Assembly (NCBI GenBank): GCA_947172415.1 | Contig: OX359200.1 | Location: 4,404,501 to 4,468,500, forward strand | DNA from: Chondrosia reniformis | Taxonomy: Eukaryota; Porifera; Demospongiae; Chondrillida; Chondrillidae | DNA: 64,000 nucleotides | Direction of reading: 5' to 3' | In this document: positions 34,701-44,426 of the stretch, in pieces | Numbering within the stretch: the first letter of the stretch is position 1 | How the letters are laid out: each line of letters starts with the position of its first letter | The notes under the pieces: generated by a model | Databases searched by the model: none | Told to the model about the DNA's origin: nothing | The model's input: only the letters and a program-made list of their open reading frames with translations | Made by a program: the position numbers and the translations under genes

Positions 34701-37700
34701 AGAAGAAAAAATTAGGAATTTCAGAATTTGGCCTATTTCGGTTTTACCATGCACTTTTCTATTTCTAAACCCTGTTCCTTATTTGCCAACTGTGTAGGAA
34801 GGGACTGGCCTTTTAGTTACATATGTCGAGGGCAAGCAGTATGATGCTGTATTTGAAAGTAGTGGTGAAACATGGAAGGAGAGAAGACGTATTCTCACAC
34901 CAGCATTCAGTGGACATAAGATGAAGCTCGTATGTGTACATATATATACGTGTGTATGTATATTGTGAGTAATCTCGGGAAATTGTTACTTCAAACCAGC
35001 CAAGTAAACAAGTTCCTATATGTACGGTACGCATCATAAAAAAGGTAACAGTTATAACTTTTTACTTTTTACTGTTATCAGTTAAAGGTTAACTCTAAAC
35101 AGTTTAAAGTTAACTTGTAACGGTGAACCGATAACTGTTAACTATAAAAAATTTTGCGCAACTTGTTACGTAGCTACGTACGTGTTTACATTGAAGTGTG
35201 AAGTTATTTATAATCGATTGGCAGTGTTCGTGTTTGCGTAGTTCTCTTTTAATTTACGGTTAACGATGGATCAAGTTTGGATTCGATACGTGAATAACAG
35301 ATCAACAAAATATGACGGGAAAGATTATTTGGAATCGATTAAGAAGAATCGGCGAAAGGAAGGAGCTACTGGAAAGTTGCAACCTGGAGAATTGGTATTG
35401 GTAAAGACGAAATCCAGAGTCTGGAATGCCATTGTCATCAGTAATGTCAGAGTTGACCCTGAACAACCAAGTTAGACGAAAAAAACACATTCAGGCAAAA
35501 TCGAAGTCGAGCCTAGAGAGAAGAAAAGAAAAACTAAAGTGCATTCAAGTGAAGTGGGGCTCCAAAGACCTTTGCCAATTTTGGCTTCATTTAGTCCAGC
35601 AAAGCAACTGCAAGCTACTCCTATCTTGACAGACAACATCTATCCAGTTACAGTTACTCCTCAGGATTGGACAACCACTCAGCTGGAAAACATCCTTCCA
35701 GTTACAGTGACTCCTCAGGATCGGACAAACACTCAGCTGGAGCACATCCTTCCAGCTGAAGAGTACGACCCTGACTTTATACCTATGTCACCACACATGG
35801 TAATGGGAAATTGATTGCTTAGGATTTGCTCAATAACTGTCTCTCACACCAAATTAAAGATAAGCTGGATCACATTGACAGTAGGATCATGACACAATTT
35901 CAATCAGAGATTCTGCAAAGGATGGACAGACTGGAACATTCTTTTCAGGAAACGAAGCAGGAAAAGAAGACACCAGCAAGAAGACCACTAGTTGACATTA
36001 ATCATAGTCATCCACTACAGTGTGTTAGCTCTGCTAACAGTGACCTTAACATGGCCTTTCAAGATGTTCTGGGGAATCAAAAATTCTCAAATGGTGTGCA
36101 AATGGGCATGGCTTTGGTAAAAACTATGTTTACCGAACAGGAGTTGGCTTCATGTACTCTTACTGGACGTACTGTAAATGGTCAAGCCAGACATGCCTTG
36201 GATAGCTCCAAACTGAAGCTAATTGAAGACCTTATACAGAACAAGTATAATTTGATAGAAGCTGAATTTTCCTCAACAAGAAGCTCCTTTTGTCAGGCCT
36301 TGCTTGAATAGGTGTATATACTTGCGGTTAAAGTTTGCTCCTCAAAATCAGACACTTATCTGACATGAAATATAGCATTTACACTTAGTCTATATCTTTC
36401 TATTATAATGTTTTAATATTATGTATACCATTAAACATATTCTTTTTCATTTTACAGTTTTATTAAATGTTGTAATTATATATATAGTAGTATATTTCAT
36501 AGTAAGTAAGCAGAAAAAAATGTTAATATCCTTAGCTTCTCCATTTACTTCCAGCACCTTGGGATTCCCAAGGTGCTGGAAGGTGCCTTTCTGAGATGAA
36601 CACTTTGTACACTTTTCAGCTGTTACGGTTGTCCAGAAGATTTTTATGGAATGAATTAGTTCATCCTTGGTACGAGGTTTTGCTACTGTTCGAATGTAGT
36701 GCTTTAACTCATGCCACAAGTTTTCAATTGGGTTTAGATCAGGGCTCTCTGCAGGTGTCTTCATTACCTTAATTCTATGGTCCTTAAAAACTGTCTAGTA
36801 GAAAGTGATGTGTGGCAAGGGGTATTATCTTGTTGATATTTGCCATTTGGTAATTTTTCTTCAAGAAATGGCAGAAGATGTGTTTGTAGTACCTCTTGAT
36901 ACACTAGACTATCTACAGAGCCAGTAATTATGCAAATATTTGTCGCTCCTTTCTTTGATATTCCAGCCAACACCATCACTCTGTAGGGATTTTTTGGTCA
37001 TGCTTTGGGCTTTGGTGCTGTGCCAACGTTTCTGTAAGAGAAGGTCCTATGATTTTCCAGTTGAATTATGCACTCATCCGTCCATACCACATCTTCAAAA
37101 TTATTTCCAATATTTGCTTTTGCCCAAGCAAGTCTCCTTTCTTTGTTCCTAGCCCGAATCATTTGGCAGTACCTACTACCATGGAATGTCCATCCCAGTG
37201 TCTTCCTGGCCCTTATTATAGATGACTGGGAAATATTGAATCCCTGATTCTCTAAGTGTTTTAATAGCTGTGTAGCTGTAGTTTCATCATCTTCTGCCAT
37301 ACGATCTTCTATAAGTTTCAACATATCTCCAGTTAATTTGAATGGTCTTCCAGATCCTGGGAGACGACAAATAGTACCATGTGTCTTGTATTTTTGAATT
37401 GTCTTCCAAACTGTCTTCTTTGGTACTACTAGTCCTTCTGCTTTAAGAACTCTAACGACATTTCCGTATGAAATGCTCCTGTCAAAATACAACTGAATAA
37501 TCCTTTGTTTGCAATACATCGATAAAACCATCTTCCCACGCATTTACTAATATACTTTATTCAAAAAAGACACCTTTCAGCTAAATGCACTTGTCATAAA
37601 ACACCTTTGATCGTGATATTGTTATACGTACATGCGTATACGGAGCTCGAGTCATCAAATACGAACCGAGTTAACGATTTTGGTAAGTTTAGCTTTAGTT

Positions 37701-40700
37701 TTATAATAAGCCAAATATACAAGAAGTGATCACGGAGACGAGCGATGAATGCAGCATTACAGTGACGGAATATACGTACGTATATAAGGAACTAAATTTA
37801 CGTATACGAGGCATGCCCATATTTCTTGCACAATAACATCTACCTGTGCACGAGAGAAACAGTTAGCCGTTAACCTTTTTCTGGTAAATATTAACTGTTA
37901 ACGGTTAACAGTTTTATAATAACGAATAGCCGAAAAATGTTAACCTGTAACCAGTTAACGTTACCTTTTTATGATGCGTACCGTATATGTATGAATACCA
38001 ATTTATATGATTCTAACAAACACCCTAAATAGTATTCTGACCAATTAAGTGTTTGCTAATTAATTTAATAATTTCCCTACTTTCTTTTTTCCTTGTATAT
38101 GTTACTTGATGTCAATTTCATTGTCTTAGATGGAACCTTTGATTATGGAAAGCACTAAACGTCTTGCAGAGAAGGTTGCGGGATATGCAGAAAGTGGTGA
38201 ATCAGTAGATGCTATAGAGTATGTATAAATGCAATTCATGTCCAGTATTTCTTTGAATGTTGAATTTGAAGAGACACGCCTATATGTAATTGAGTAAGAA
38301 ATGTTGCCAATTCTGTACTGAATTAAATGTCTAATTTACAGGATGTATAACAAGATGACAATGGAGGTTATTCTAGCAACTGCTTTTGGAAGAGCCATAG
38401 ATGTGCAGAATGGCAAGGGAGGAAAGATACTTGAGTCAGCTGTAAAGGTATTTGGTATTTTTGCAACTGAAGGAGAGCATTCAAGCAGGGTTGCTAGAGT
38501 TCTAAACTTCATGGCACGTGAGCTAGGTTATATTTTATTTTTGAAGACTCTTCCTCCAATCACTTTTTGGCCATCTTCTGCAATTTCTATTGGTAATGCT
38601 CATATATGTAAGCATATGGATTTTTTATATTTCCTCTGTAGTTTCCTTTCCTAAACTGAAGCCAGTTTTTCGCCTTCTTATTCGCCATGTTGTCATCGGT
38701 GATGCAATGGACTATCTGGCTAAGGCTAGTCAGGAAATAATCAAGTCAAGAAAGGAACTTGATGATGAAAAAAGTGCTGTACGTGATCTTCTAATGTTTA
38801 CGAGGGATTTTATTGTGGTGTATAGTATTACAGATTTACTCAGTATAGGCTTTATAATGTTGCATGTTTGTGCTTCAGAAATCTGATTTGCTTGGTCTGT
38901 TGATGGAAGCAGGTGATGGTGAATCAAAGAGGGTTTTATCTGAAGGAGAAATTATAGCAGATTCAGTAGGATTTCTAATTGCTGGCTATGAGACAACTAG
39001 TTCTGCTCTCACATTTACTACTGGTTTACTAGCTTCCCATCCTGATATCCAAAAAAGACTAGCGGAAGAGATCAAGAATTACTTCTCTGAGAATCCTGTA
39101 TGTGCTACAAGTATTATATGTATATGTAAAAGAATTATTCTACATTTTTAATCCATACATATACTATGGGAAGGTTTTTACCTTTACATACATATTTAGG
39201 ACTCAACTCTCTATGAAGCCACTCACAGTATAGACTATCTGGATATGGTATTCAATGAGGCACTGCGACTCTTCCCTATAGTACCAATGTGAGTTCTGAG
39301 AAACAGTTAAGTCAGTATGTTTTTGACAATTTGTTTTGTTTTCTTTATCTAGCACCATAAGGCAGTGTACTGATGATATTGTACTTAAAGGTATACAATT
39401 CAAGAAGGATGTAGCAGTATTGATTCCTATTTACAACATTCAACATGATCCAGACATATGGCCTGATCCAGAAACATTTGATCCTGAAAGGTAAAGATTT
39501 TAGTACATGTTTGGATGTTTGTGTTTCGGTATGTATGTTTTTAACTTATGGAATTTGCTGACTAGCTTAAATCTTCAGTTGAGTTTCTCCTTCAAGTGTA
39601 TAAGTGCTTTGACTTACCAGTGCTTAAAATAAGAATTAGGATTTGCTTGGATTGGACATTTGCTTTTTTTGATCAGACACTATTGTCAGCCTATCATCTA
39701 ATTTAATGGTGCTTAAAATAGCTTTTATAATAAGACTACAACCCAGTTTTCTACCTAATATGTCACTGACTTCAAATCTCATCCACCTATTATTACCAGC
39801 CCTTTTTCTATAGCTCTCTATATTAGCAGGAAGAGTTGTTAAACATTGTTGATATATTTGCTAGACAAAGCTATATTCTTAAGTCTATTAACACAAATGA
39901 CACTTTCATCAGGACCAAAAATTACTTTATAGCTACAGTACACACGAAAAGAAACGCTTACTCGATTGAGATTGTCGAGGCTATCACTCGCCAAGACTCG
40001 TCAAAACCTCGCTAGAAGTCTCTACATAATCTCGGCCTTGTAAATCGCCAAACCAGTGAGACGGTGAGTGGTATGAATCGGCACATAATGGGTAATAACT
40101 GGAACGCTTTTCTAATTAGTGTGTGATATAGTTGAAGAAGAAGGATAAATCAATTTACACCCATCCCTGTCGAGGCACTCGCTAAAATCCCTCAACTTTT
40201 CCTTGCCTTGAATACCACTCGTTAACACTCTTCTCGCAGAGTGCCTCGCTCAAAAATCTTGATTGAGTAGGCGCTTCTTTTAGTGCGTACCGTACTTCCT
40301 AATAATACAAGAAGTATCTGGACACAATGACCGACTGAAGGTCTATTTGACCGTACCTAGCATGATTTTAATCGGACATTGTCTGATGTCCGATGTCCGC
40401 CTGCTATTTTATGCATGGTATGGTTTCCTTAGGGGAGGTTGAGATCGGTATTTCTAAAGAAACCATGAAGGTGTATATCTGATACAAATTATGTTCTCTG
40501 TCAAAGGCCCAGTAACTACTTTGTATAAAAAAGAATAATATTATATATCTCAATTCTTAACTTGCTACATAACTGATTTATTGGAAAAGGATGATGATGG
40601 ATGGTAATTAGATCATAAAGGAGGAAAAGGATTAAGAAAAGAAAAGGCCTAAATGTCCATATACAATAAAATACTAGATGATATAATTTAGGAAAACACA

Positions 40701-42459
40701 AACATTAAATAATTACACTGGAAACAAGTATTTCGAGTTTAAAAACTCATGGGGCTGCCGCCCCCCGAATCAACTCGAACTACTTGGCCGTATCGTTGGC
40801 ATTTAATATATATATTCGTAATACTAACGATTGAAGACGCTTAAGTGTCCTGAACACTATAAATAGCGACAGAAAAGCTTCGTTAACTAAAGCTTCCTGA
40901 ACGCCGCCATTTGCAAAACGATGTATTGATGTATAAATTAAGTATTATAAAGTATTATAATAGTTGCGTATATATGAACCTGTATTAAATATATATCGAC
41001 GTATAAATAAAGTGTTATAACAGTTGCGTATGAACCCGTATTATATATATAGATATATATATATATATATCTATATATATATCTTTCCGTAACATGAAGC
41101 CGTACAACGTAATCGGCAAATGAAAACAATATAAGGGGCTGCCACAGAGGCAGCCCCTAAAAATGAACTTTATAATACATGAATAATAATAATCAGAAAA
41201 AGAATATCATTGGGAATAAATTAAGTCAAAGTCATCAGGGGAGGAAGTTCCCAACACTGCTGCTGCGTTCCCCTGCTGCACTGCGACCGAAATTCTTTGA
41301 AATAAGTATTGGTAAGCCAGGGGCTCGCCTGACTCATCTCTGATTCGGCGGCCAAGCTCTCGAAAGAACCTCTGTGCCTCCGATCCAAAAACACCGGTGG
41401 TTTCAACTGCCAGTGAGACAAAATGGTGGGTGGTGGTTAGCTCCGCATACTTTGTCCTCTTCCTCTCTTCCGCCTGATCAGCCACTGCCCCAGCTCCCCT
41501 AGCGGCCAGGCCGAGATGGGATGGGGCAAAGGTATCAGGACAAGTGGCGTCCCAAACGAGGATTCTCCCACTTCTCCAGGGCAAGACCGTGGCCCAATCC
41601 GGCCTCTTCCCATCAGACCTGCAAATTCCCACTGGCTGTAGGTGCGCTGAGATCTTGGCGGACCCCAGCGACCTTTTGACAAGGTCGTTGATTGCTGAAT
41701 GGCGCAGCTGATGTCCCGCACTCTTCCGACAGTGTAGACCATGGGTACCCTGACAGTCCACTGGCGTCCCACATAGCTGGCACCTGTGAGGCTGACACAA
41801 TGGTATACCCAGGGGCAGTCCAGTGGCCACACGGAAGATGTCGTCCTCCATACGTAAGCCTAGAGATGACACTGGGAGGGCCTGCAGCCAAGCCCCTGCC
41901 TCTTTCCTGCTGGCCGCCAAGAGGCGAGCTTGGGTAGACACGTCCGGAACCACTTTATATTATTATATATTAGTTATTGCTCTTCTTCTCACAGGTTCAG
42001 TCCAGAAAATAAGGTGAATCACCATGCATGTGCCTTTTTGACTTTTGGGTCTGGTCCAAGAAACTGTCTTGGAATGAGACTTGCCTACCTGGAAGCTAAG
42101 ATGGCTCTTATTGAAGTCATAAGGAAGTACAAGATACTACTAGCACCCAAAACAAAGGTTTGTTATATGCTATACAGGTTTACATACATATATAATTCCC
42201 TGTTACTGCCATTCATCTGTCACAATGTATTGTTGTATGATAACAGTATATGCTCTTATATTATTGAAGTAGAAGTAGTATAGCTGTACATTTTGTAATC
42301 CTTATCAATGTCAATACATACATATATACGTAGGTTCAGGCACTTGTTTATAGACCATTTTGCATGCCTTACCACATGTAGGTACCATTGAAGCCGGCAT
42401 TTGGAGCTCTTTTGAGAGTTGAAGGAGGAGTTCATGTCAAGTTTGAATCAAGAGAATAG
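31460..42459 (+). CDS. Cytochrome P450, CYP3-clan-like (CYP-B)
   Basis: Thirteen exons: 31460-31542, 31659-31758, 32102-32157, 33000-33096, 34798-34929, 38130-38218, 38342-38517, 38642-38778, 38879-39097, 39200-39288, 39353-39490, 41995-42157, 42382-42459. All splice sites are GT-AG and the 518-aa frame is open. Motifs fall at the same positions as in CYP-A: anchor 1-27, PGPTPKP 43-49, WKERRR 138-143, AGYETT 325-330, EALR 383-386, PERF 437-440, heme Cys463. Introns 3, 4, 5 and 11 are swollen by foldbacks, a 3-kb TA-flanked transposon, a cruciform-ended repeat and a retroelement fragment; the coding exons are untouched. It is closest to CYP-C (exons 2, 5, 8), with which it is arranged tail-to-tail. 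Catalytic function is likely retained; the substrate is unknown. Confidence 0.92.
31800..32040 (-). repeat. Dispersed repeat family R1, long copy in CYP-B intron 2
   Basis: Near-identical to 8405-8660 across GCTATGCCTATTCTGTAAAA, GATGAAGATACAGGAGTC and CCACCCTTCATCAGTGATCC. CYP-C lacks this insertion in the matching intron. Confidence 0.65.
33420..33835. repeat. Intronic block shared by CYP-B and CYP-C intron 4
   Basis: Begins with a hairpin, AGCAGGTTTGCC / GGGCAAACCTGCT, and continues through GGTAGCCACTTTATTTATG and TTATCCTGTGAACGTTGGG to GATAAGGTAAAATTTTATCG. The reverse complement is present at about 53745-54150 inside CYP-C. Its presence in both shows that it predates the B/C duplication. 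Confidence 0.65.
33846..34219. mobile_element. Long foldback MITE in CYP-B intron 4
   Basis: Two arms of about 175 bp (33846-34020 and 34047-34219) are almost perfect reverse complements around a 26-bp loop. The outer ends read CAAGTTAAAT. Halves or diverged relatives lie at about 32222-32280 and 32745-32800 (CYP-B intron 3, split by other DNA), at about 54780-54870 (CYP-C intron 3) and at about 20750-20830. No coding capacity. Confidence 0.85.
34230..34797. other. CYP-B intron 4 remainder, nothing recognised
   Basis: AT-rich intronic sequence with no ORF, hairpin or repeat match that I could see. Confidence 0.5.
35266..36311 (+). pseudogene. BEN-domain protein ORF inside the transposon (interrupted)
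   Basis: The reading frame starts with MDQVWIRYVNN at 35266 and meets one TAG at about 35473-35475. It continues in the same frame to 35814, then resumes in another frame at 35826-36311. The C-terminal part has FTEQELASCTLTGR and LDSSKLKLIEDLI, matching the alpha-helical BEN domain, a DNA- and protein-binding module of chromatin proteins such as BANP and BEND3. A coiled-coil-like segment precedes it. The middle part repeats PVTVTPQD twice. The breaks may be mutations, or hidden splice sites; the gaps look too short for normal introns. Called a pseudogene for that reason. Confidence 0.6.
36447..37543 (-). pseudogene. Tc1-type DD34E transposase, broken
   Basis: Starting at 37543, an N-terminal helix-turn-helix region is followed by PGSGRPFKLT (the Tc1 GRPR-like linker). 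The catalytic marks are VVWTDEC (first Asp), QQDNTPCH (second Asp) and SPDLNPIENLW (final Glu), with 34 residues between the second Asp and the Glu. The frame is broken by an in-frame TGA at about 36998-37000 and by a one-base shift near 36790. It is otherwise well preserved, so inactivation is fairly recent. Confidence 0.85.
39938..40290. mobile_element. Non-autonomous element with TIRs in CYP-B intron 11
   Basis: About 350 bp with terminal inverted repeats of about 33 bp: the left end starts near GTACACACGAAAAGAAACGC and the right end is the complement of GTACGCACTAAAAGAAGCGC. The interior is rich in CTCG/CACTCGC motifs. No ORF. Confidence 0.65.
40724..41163 (+). mobile_element. Cruciform-ended interspersed element, copy 2 (CYP-B intron 11)
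   Basis: Matches 12680-13090 in order and sequence, including the nested palindrome at the start and the GGGGCTGCC hairpin at the end. The hairpin loop differs (ACAGA here, TGC there) while the stems are kept, suggesting that stem pairing matters. The outer 5' arm has one change (TATTTCG for TAGTTCG). It directly abuts the retroelement fragment. Confidence 0.65.
41207..41953 (-). pseudogene. Retroelement polyprotein C-terminal fragment (zinc knuckle plus PD-(D/E)xK-like nuclease domain)
   Basis: An open frame of 248 aa with no clear start of its own. It shows CQLCGTPVDCQGTHGLHCRK (a CxxC...H...C zinc-like cluster), RHSAINDLVKRSLGSAKI, then DGKRPDWATVLPW and ILVWDATCPDTFA, which resemble the Asp-Asp core of restriction-endonuclease-like domains in R2/R4-type non-LTR retrotransposons. 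I recognise this as a widespread marine-invertebrate repeat protein, but its class is not settled. GC content is clearly higher than that of the flanking intron. The fragment is truncated at about 41953 and followed by an ATT-rich tail near 41165-41195. Confidence 0.65.
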
Positions 42460-42924
42460 CTAAACCTGGCTCCACTGAGCTAAACATTCCACTTACTACT
42501 ATATCTTCCCTATATAGCTGTTGCTCACTATATGTATATGTATATGTGTGTGCATATATTTTTCCCTCATTGCTGAATTCTTCAGGATCTGAATATCCAA
42601 TTGACAACCTTAGAGGTTCAAGAATATGTAATGTAATTGCCTTTTGGTAATTTACAATTAGGGAACTGCATCATAAATTAACAAACATCCATTTTTCATA
42701 TGGGCTTGAAAATGTGTCACGTGACAAGTTGCTGATCAATCTTGCACCTTATATATATGAATGGAAGTATTATATTAAATATATATACTTCAACTATTCT
42801 ACTACTAATCCTGGGCTTACTAAGTCTATATAGCTCTCATCTATTACTCGTAAGTTAGGTACCCGGTAAGCTAAGTATATACACATTATTACGCATAATA
42901 TGAACTTTAAATTGTTATCATTAA

Positions 42925-42925
<1 letters not shown>
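42460..42925. repeat. Inverted copy of CYP-C downstream region
   Basis: The DNA past the CYP-B stop is the reverse complement of 48840-49322 past the CYP-C stop, including GTGACAAGTTGCTGATC and the exon-1 relic. It therefore forms the tail-to-tail inverted duplication. Confidence 0.75.
42788..42856 (+). pseudogene. Decayed CYP exon 1 relic downstream of CYP-B
   Basis: Plus-strand TTCAACTATTCT, AATCCTGGGCTTACTAAGTC and CATCTATTACTCGTAAGTTA match exon 1 and its donor site in the intact genes, with small insertions. It lies about 330 bp past the CYP-B stop, same orientation. Confidence 0.8.
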
Positions 42926-42973
<48 letters not shown>

Positions 42974-42974
42974 G
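42918..42974 (+). repeat. (ATT)n microsatellite
   Basis: About 18 ATT units without interruption. Confidence 0.9.
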
Positions 42975-43107
42975 TACAATAAATTGGTAAAATGGGGAAA
43001 TATACTAACACCATGGCATACTTCTAATATATAGAAACATACATACATTGTACCAATAAATAGATAGTAAGATCAAATATAACCATACATACGTATATGC
43101 TAACCAG

Positions 43108-43285
43108 AACCTACGTATGTAATAAAACGTAAAATGGTTTATAAACAAGTGCCTGAACCTACGTATATATGTATGTGTTAACATTGATAAGGATTACAAA
43201 GGTACAGCTATACTACTTCTACTTCAATAATATAAGAGCATATACTGTTATCATACAACAATACATTGTGACAGATGAATGGCAT
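43108..43285 (-). pseudogene. Fourth CYP relic, intron 12 piece
   Basis: Matches CYP-C intron 12 (49401-49565) in the same orientation, e.g. CAGCTATACTACTTCTACTT and ACATTGTGACAGATGAATGG. Exon 13 itself is missing. It breaks off at about 43285, where the gypsy fragment begins. This is the 3' part of the relic whose exons 5 and 2 lie at 46758-46792 and 47155-47256. Confidence 0.65.
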
Positions 43286-43690
43286 AAAGAAGGCCCAGGC
43301 TAGGCAGAAGAAACTGTTTCATATATATATAAGCACGCCAGACCAGAAAGGTTCCAAGCGGGGAAACGTGTCTTTGTTTACGTGCCTGCTGCCAAGAGTG
43401 GACCAGCTTACACAATTGTCAGACCCTACCATGGACCCTATAGAGTCACTAATGCTTACGACAGTGGAGTAGAAGTCAAACCAGTGGACAAGCCACAAGA
43501 TGCAACCATTTGGGTAGCCTTGGTGAGAGTTCGAAGATGTCCAGAGGAGTTAGGGAATGATTTCTATCCAAGATGTCAGTTGAGAGGACAGGATTAAAAG
43601 AGAACAATAGCTATTGGCAGTCTGAGGGTGAATGGACAAAAAGACTTCGTTCACATAGTGGGCAGGGACATCCACTAACTCAGGCCGGGG
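43286..43690 (+). pseudogene. Ty3/gypsy pol 3' fragment (integrase C-terminal part)
   Basis: The first frame (to about 43370) has KKAQARQKKLF and, after a one-base shift, the second has RVFVYVPAAKSGPAY, PYHGPYRVTNAY and VRRCPEELG. These are typical of the chromo-like region after the integrase core in gypsy polyproteins. A purine tract (GGCCGGGGAAA) at its end precedes an LTR. The rest of the element is absent, so it is a 5'-truncated or recombined copy. Confidence 0.75.
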
Positions 43691-43693
43691 AAA

Positions 43694-43917
43694 TGTAGAG
43701 TGAATTGATTTGTATATAACTAATTGATTATGTGTATATACATGTGCTGATTACTTCCTGTATGTGTGATATATATATAACTGTTTTTGATGCTTAAGGA
43801 TTTGGTTAGAACTAGCTGTTCTGTTGTAGTGTTGCTATTATTATTATTTGGTGAAAGTGTGTTTTGACCGCTTGGTGAGTTCTTCTCTGCCCTTCTATCG
43901 CAAAAGGAAGTGCTACA
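43694..43917 (+). mobile_element. LTR of Ty3/gypsy element (3' LTR)
   Basis: About 224 bp that starts TGTA and ends TACA, follows the polypurine tract directly, and matches 46873-47096 with small indels. Confidence 0.75.
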
Positions 43918-43924
43918 TTTGGGG

Positions 43925-44412
43925 GCTAGTACTAGTTATATTTACAAGTTGTATATATGTACTAGTTGTATGTAGTAGTTATATGTACTAATTGAATGTT
44001 CTAGTTGTATGTACTAGGTACTAGTTATGTACCAGTTGTAAGTACAAGTTGTATGTACTAGTTGTAGGTACTAGTTTTATGTACTAGTTATGATGTACTA
44101 GTTCTATGTACTAGATCTACTTGCTAGTTGTATGTACTAGTTGTATGTAAAAGTACTAGTTATATTTACAAGTTTTGTGTACTAGTTATAAGTACTAGTT
44201 ACTAGTTGTATGTACTAATTGTTTGTACTAGTATTATGTGTTGGTTGTATGTACTAGGTGTATGTACAAGTACGTACTAGTTATATTTACTAATTGTGTG
44301 TACGAGTTGTATGCACTACTAGTATGTGCTAGTTTTATGTACTAGTTGTATGTACTAGTTGAATGTATGTACTAGTTACTAGTTGTGTTTACTGGTTTTA
44401 TGTTCTAGTAGT
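43925..44412 (+). repeat. CTAGTTGTATGTA minisatellite
   Basis: About 490 bp of degenerate tandem units of roughly 12-13 bp (consensus TACTAGTTGTATG), with variants such as TAGTTATATTTAC. It starts immediately after the LTR and ends next to the piggyBac insertion. Confidence 0.85.
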
Positions 44413-44426
44413 ATGTTTTCCTTTAA

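Larger units (their letters stand above)
35025..37983. mobile_element. TA-flanked Tc1-like transposon carrying a BEN-domain ORF
   Basis: About 2.96 kb bounded by terminal inverted repeats CGGTACGCATCATAAAAA...GGTAAC on both sides and by a TA dinucleotide at each flank (35023-35024 and 37984-37985), as for Tc1/mariner target sites. Subterminal zones at both ends are packed with GTTAAC/AACTGTTA motifs. Inside are a broken Tc1-type transposase (36447-37543, minus) and a BEN-domain reading frame (35266-36311, plus). I saw no separate TIRs for the transposase part, so a single element is favoured over nesting. It sits in CYP-B intron 5. Confidence 0.75.

Noticed and set aside
40724-41163. Helitron
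   Set aside because: The 3' hairpin is suggestive, but the spacing to a CTRR end and insertion between A and T are not shown convincingly.
41437-41832. Other-frame ORFs inside the retroelement fragment
   Set aside because: Overlapping shadows of the 248-aa frame; caused by its higher GC content.
43286-43917. Endogenous virus with envelope
   Set aside because: Only the end of pol and an LTR are present; no env-like frame, so it is treated as a retrotransposon remnant.
43925-44412. CRISPR-like array
   Set aside because: Units are short, contiguous and degenerate with no unique spacers; it is a minisatellite in a eukaryotic genome.
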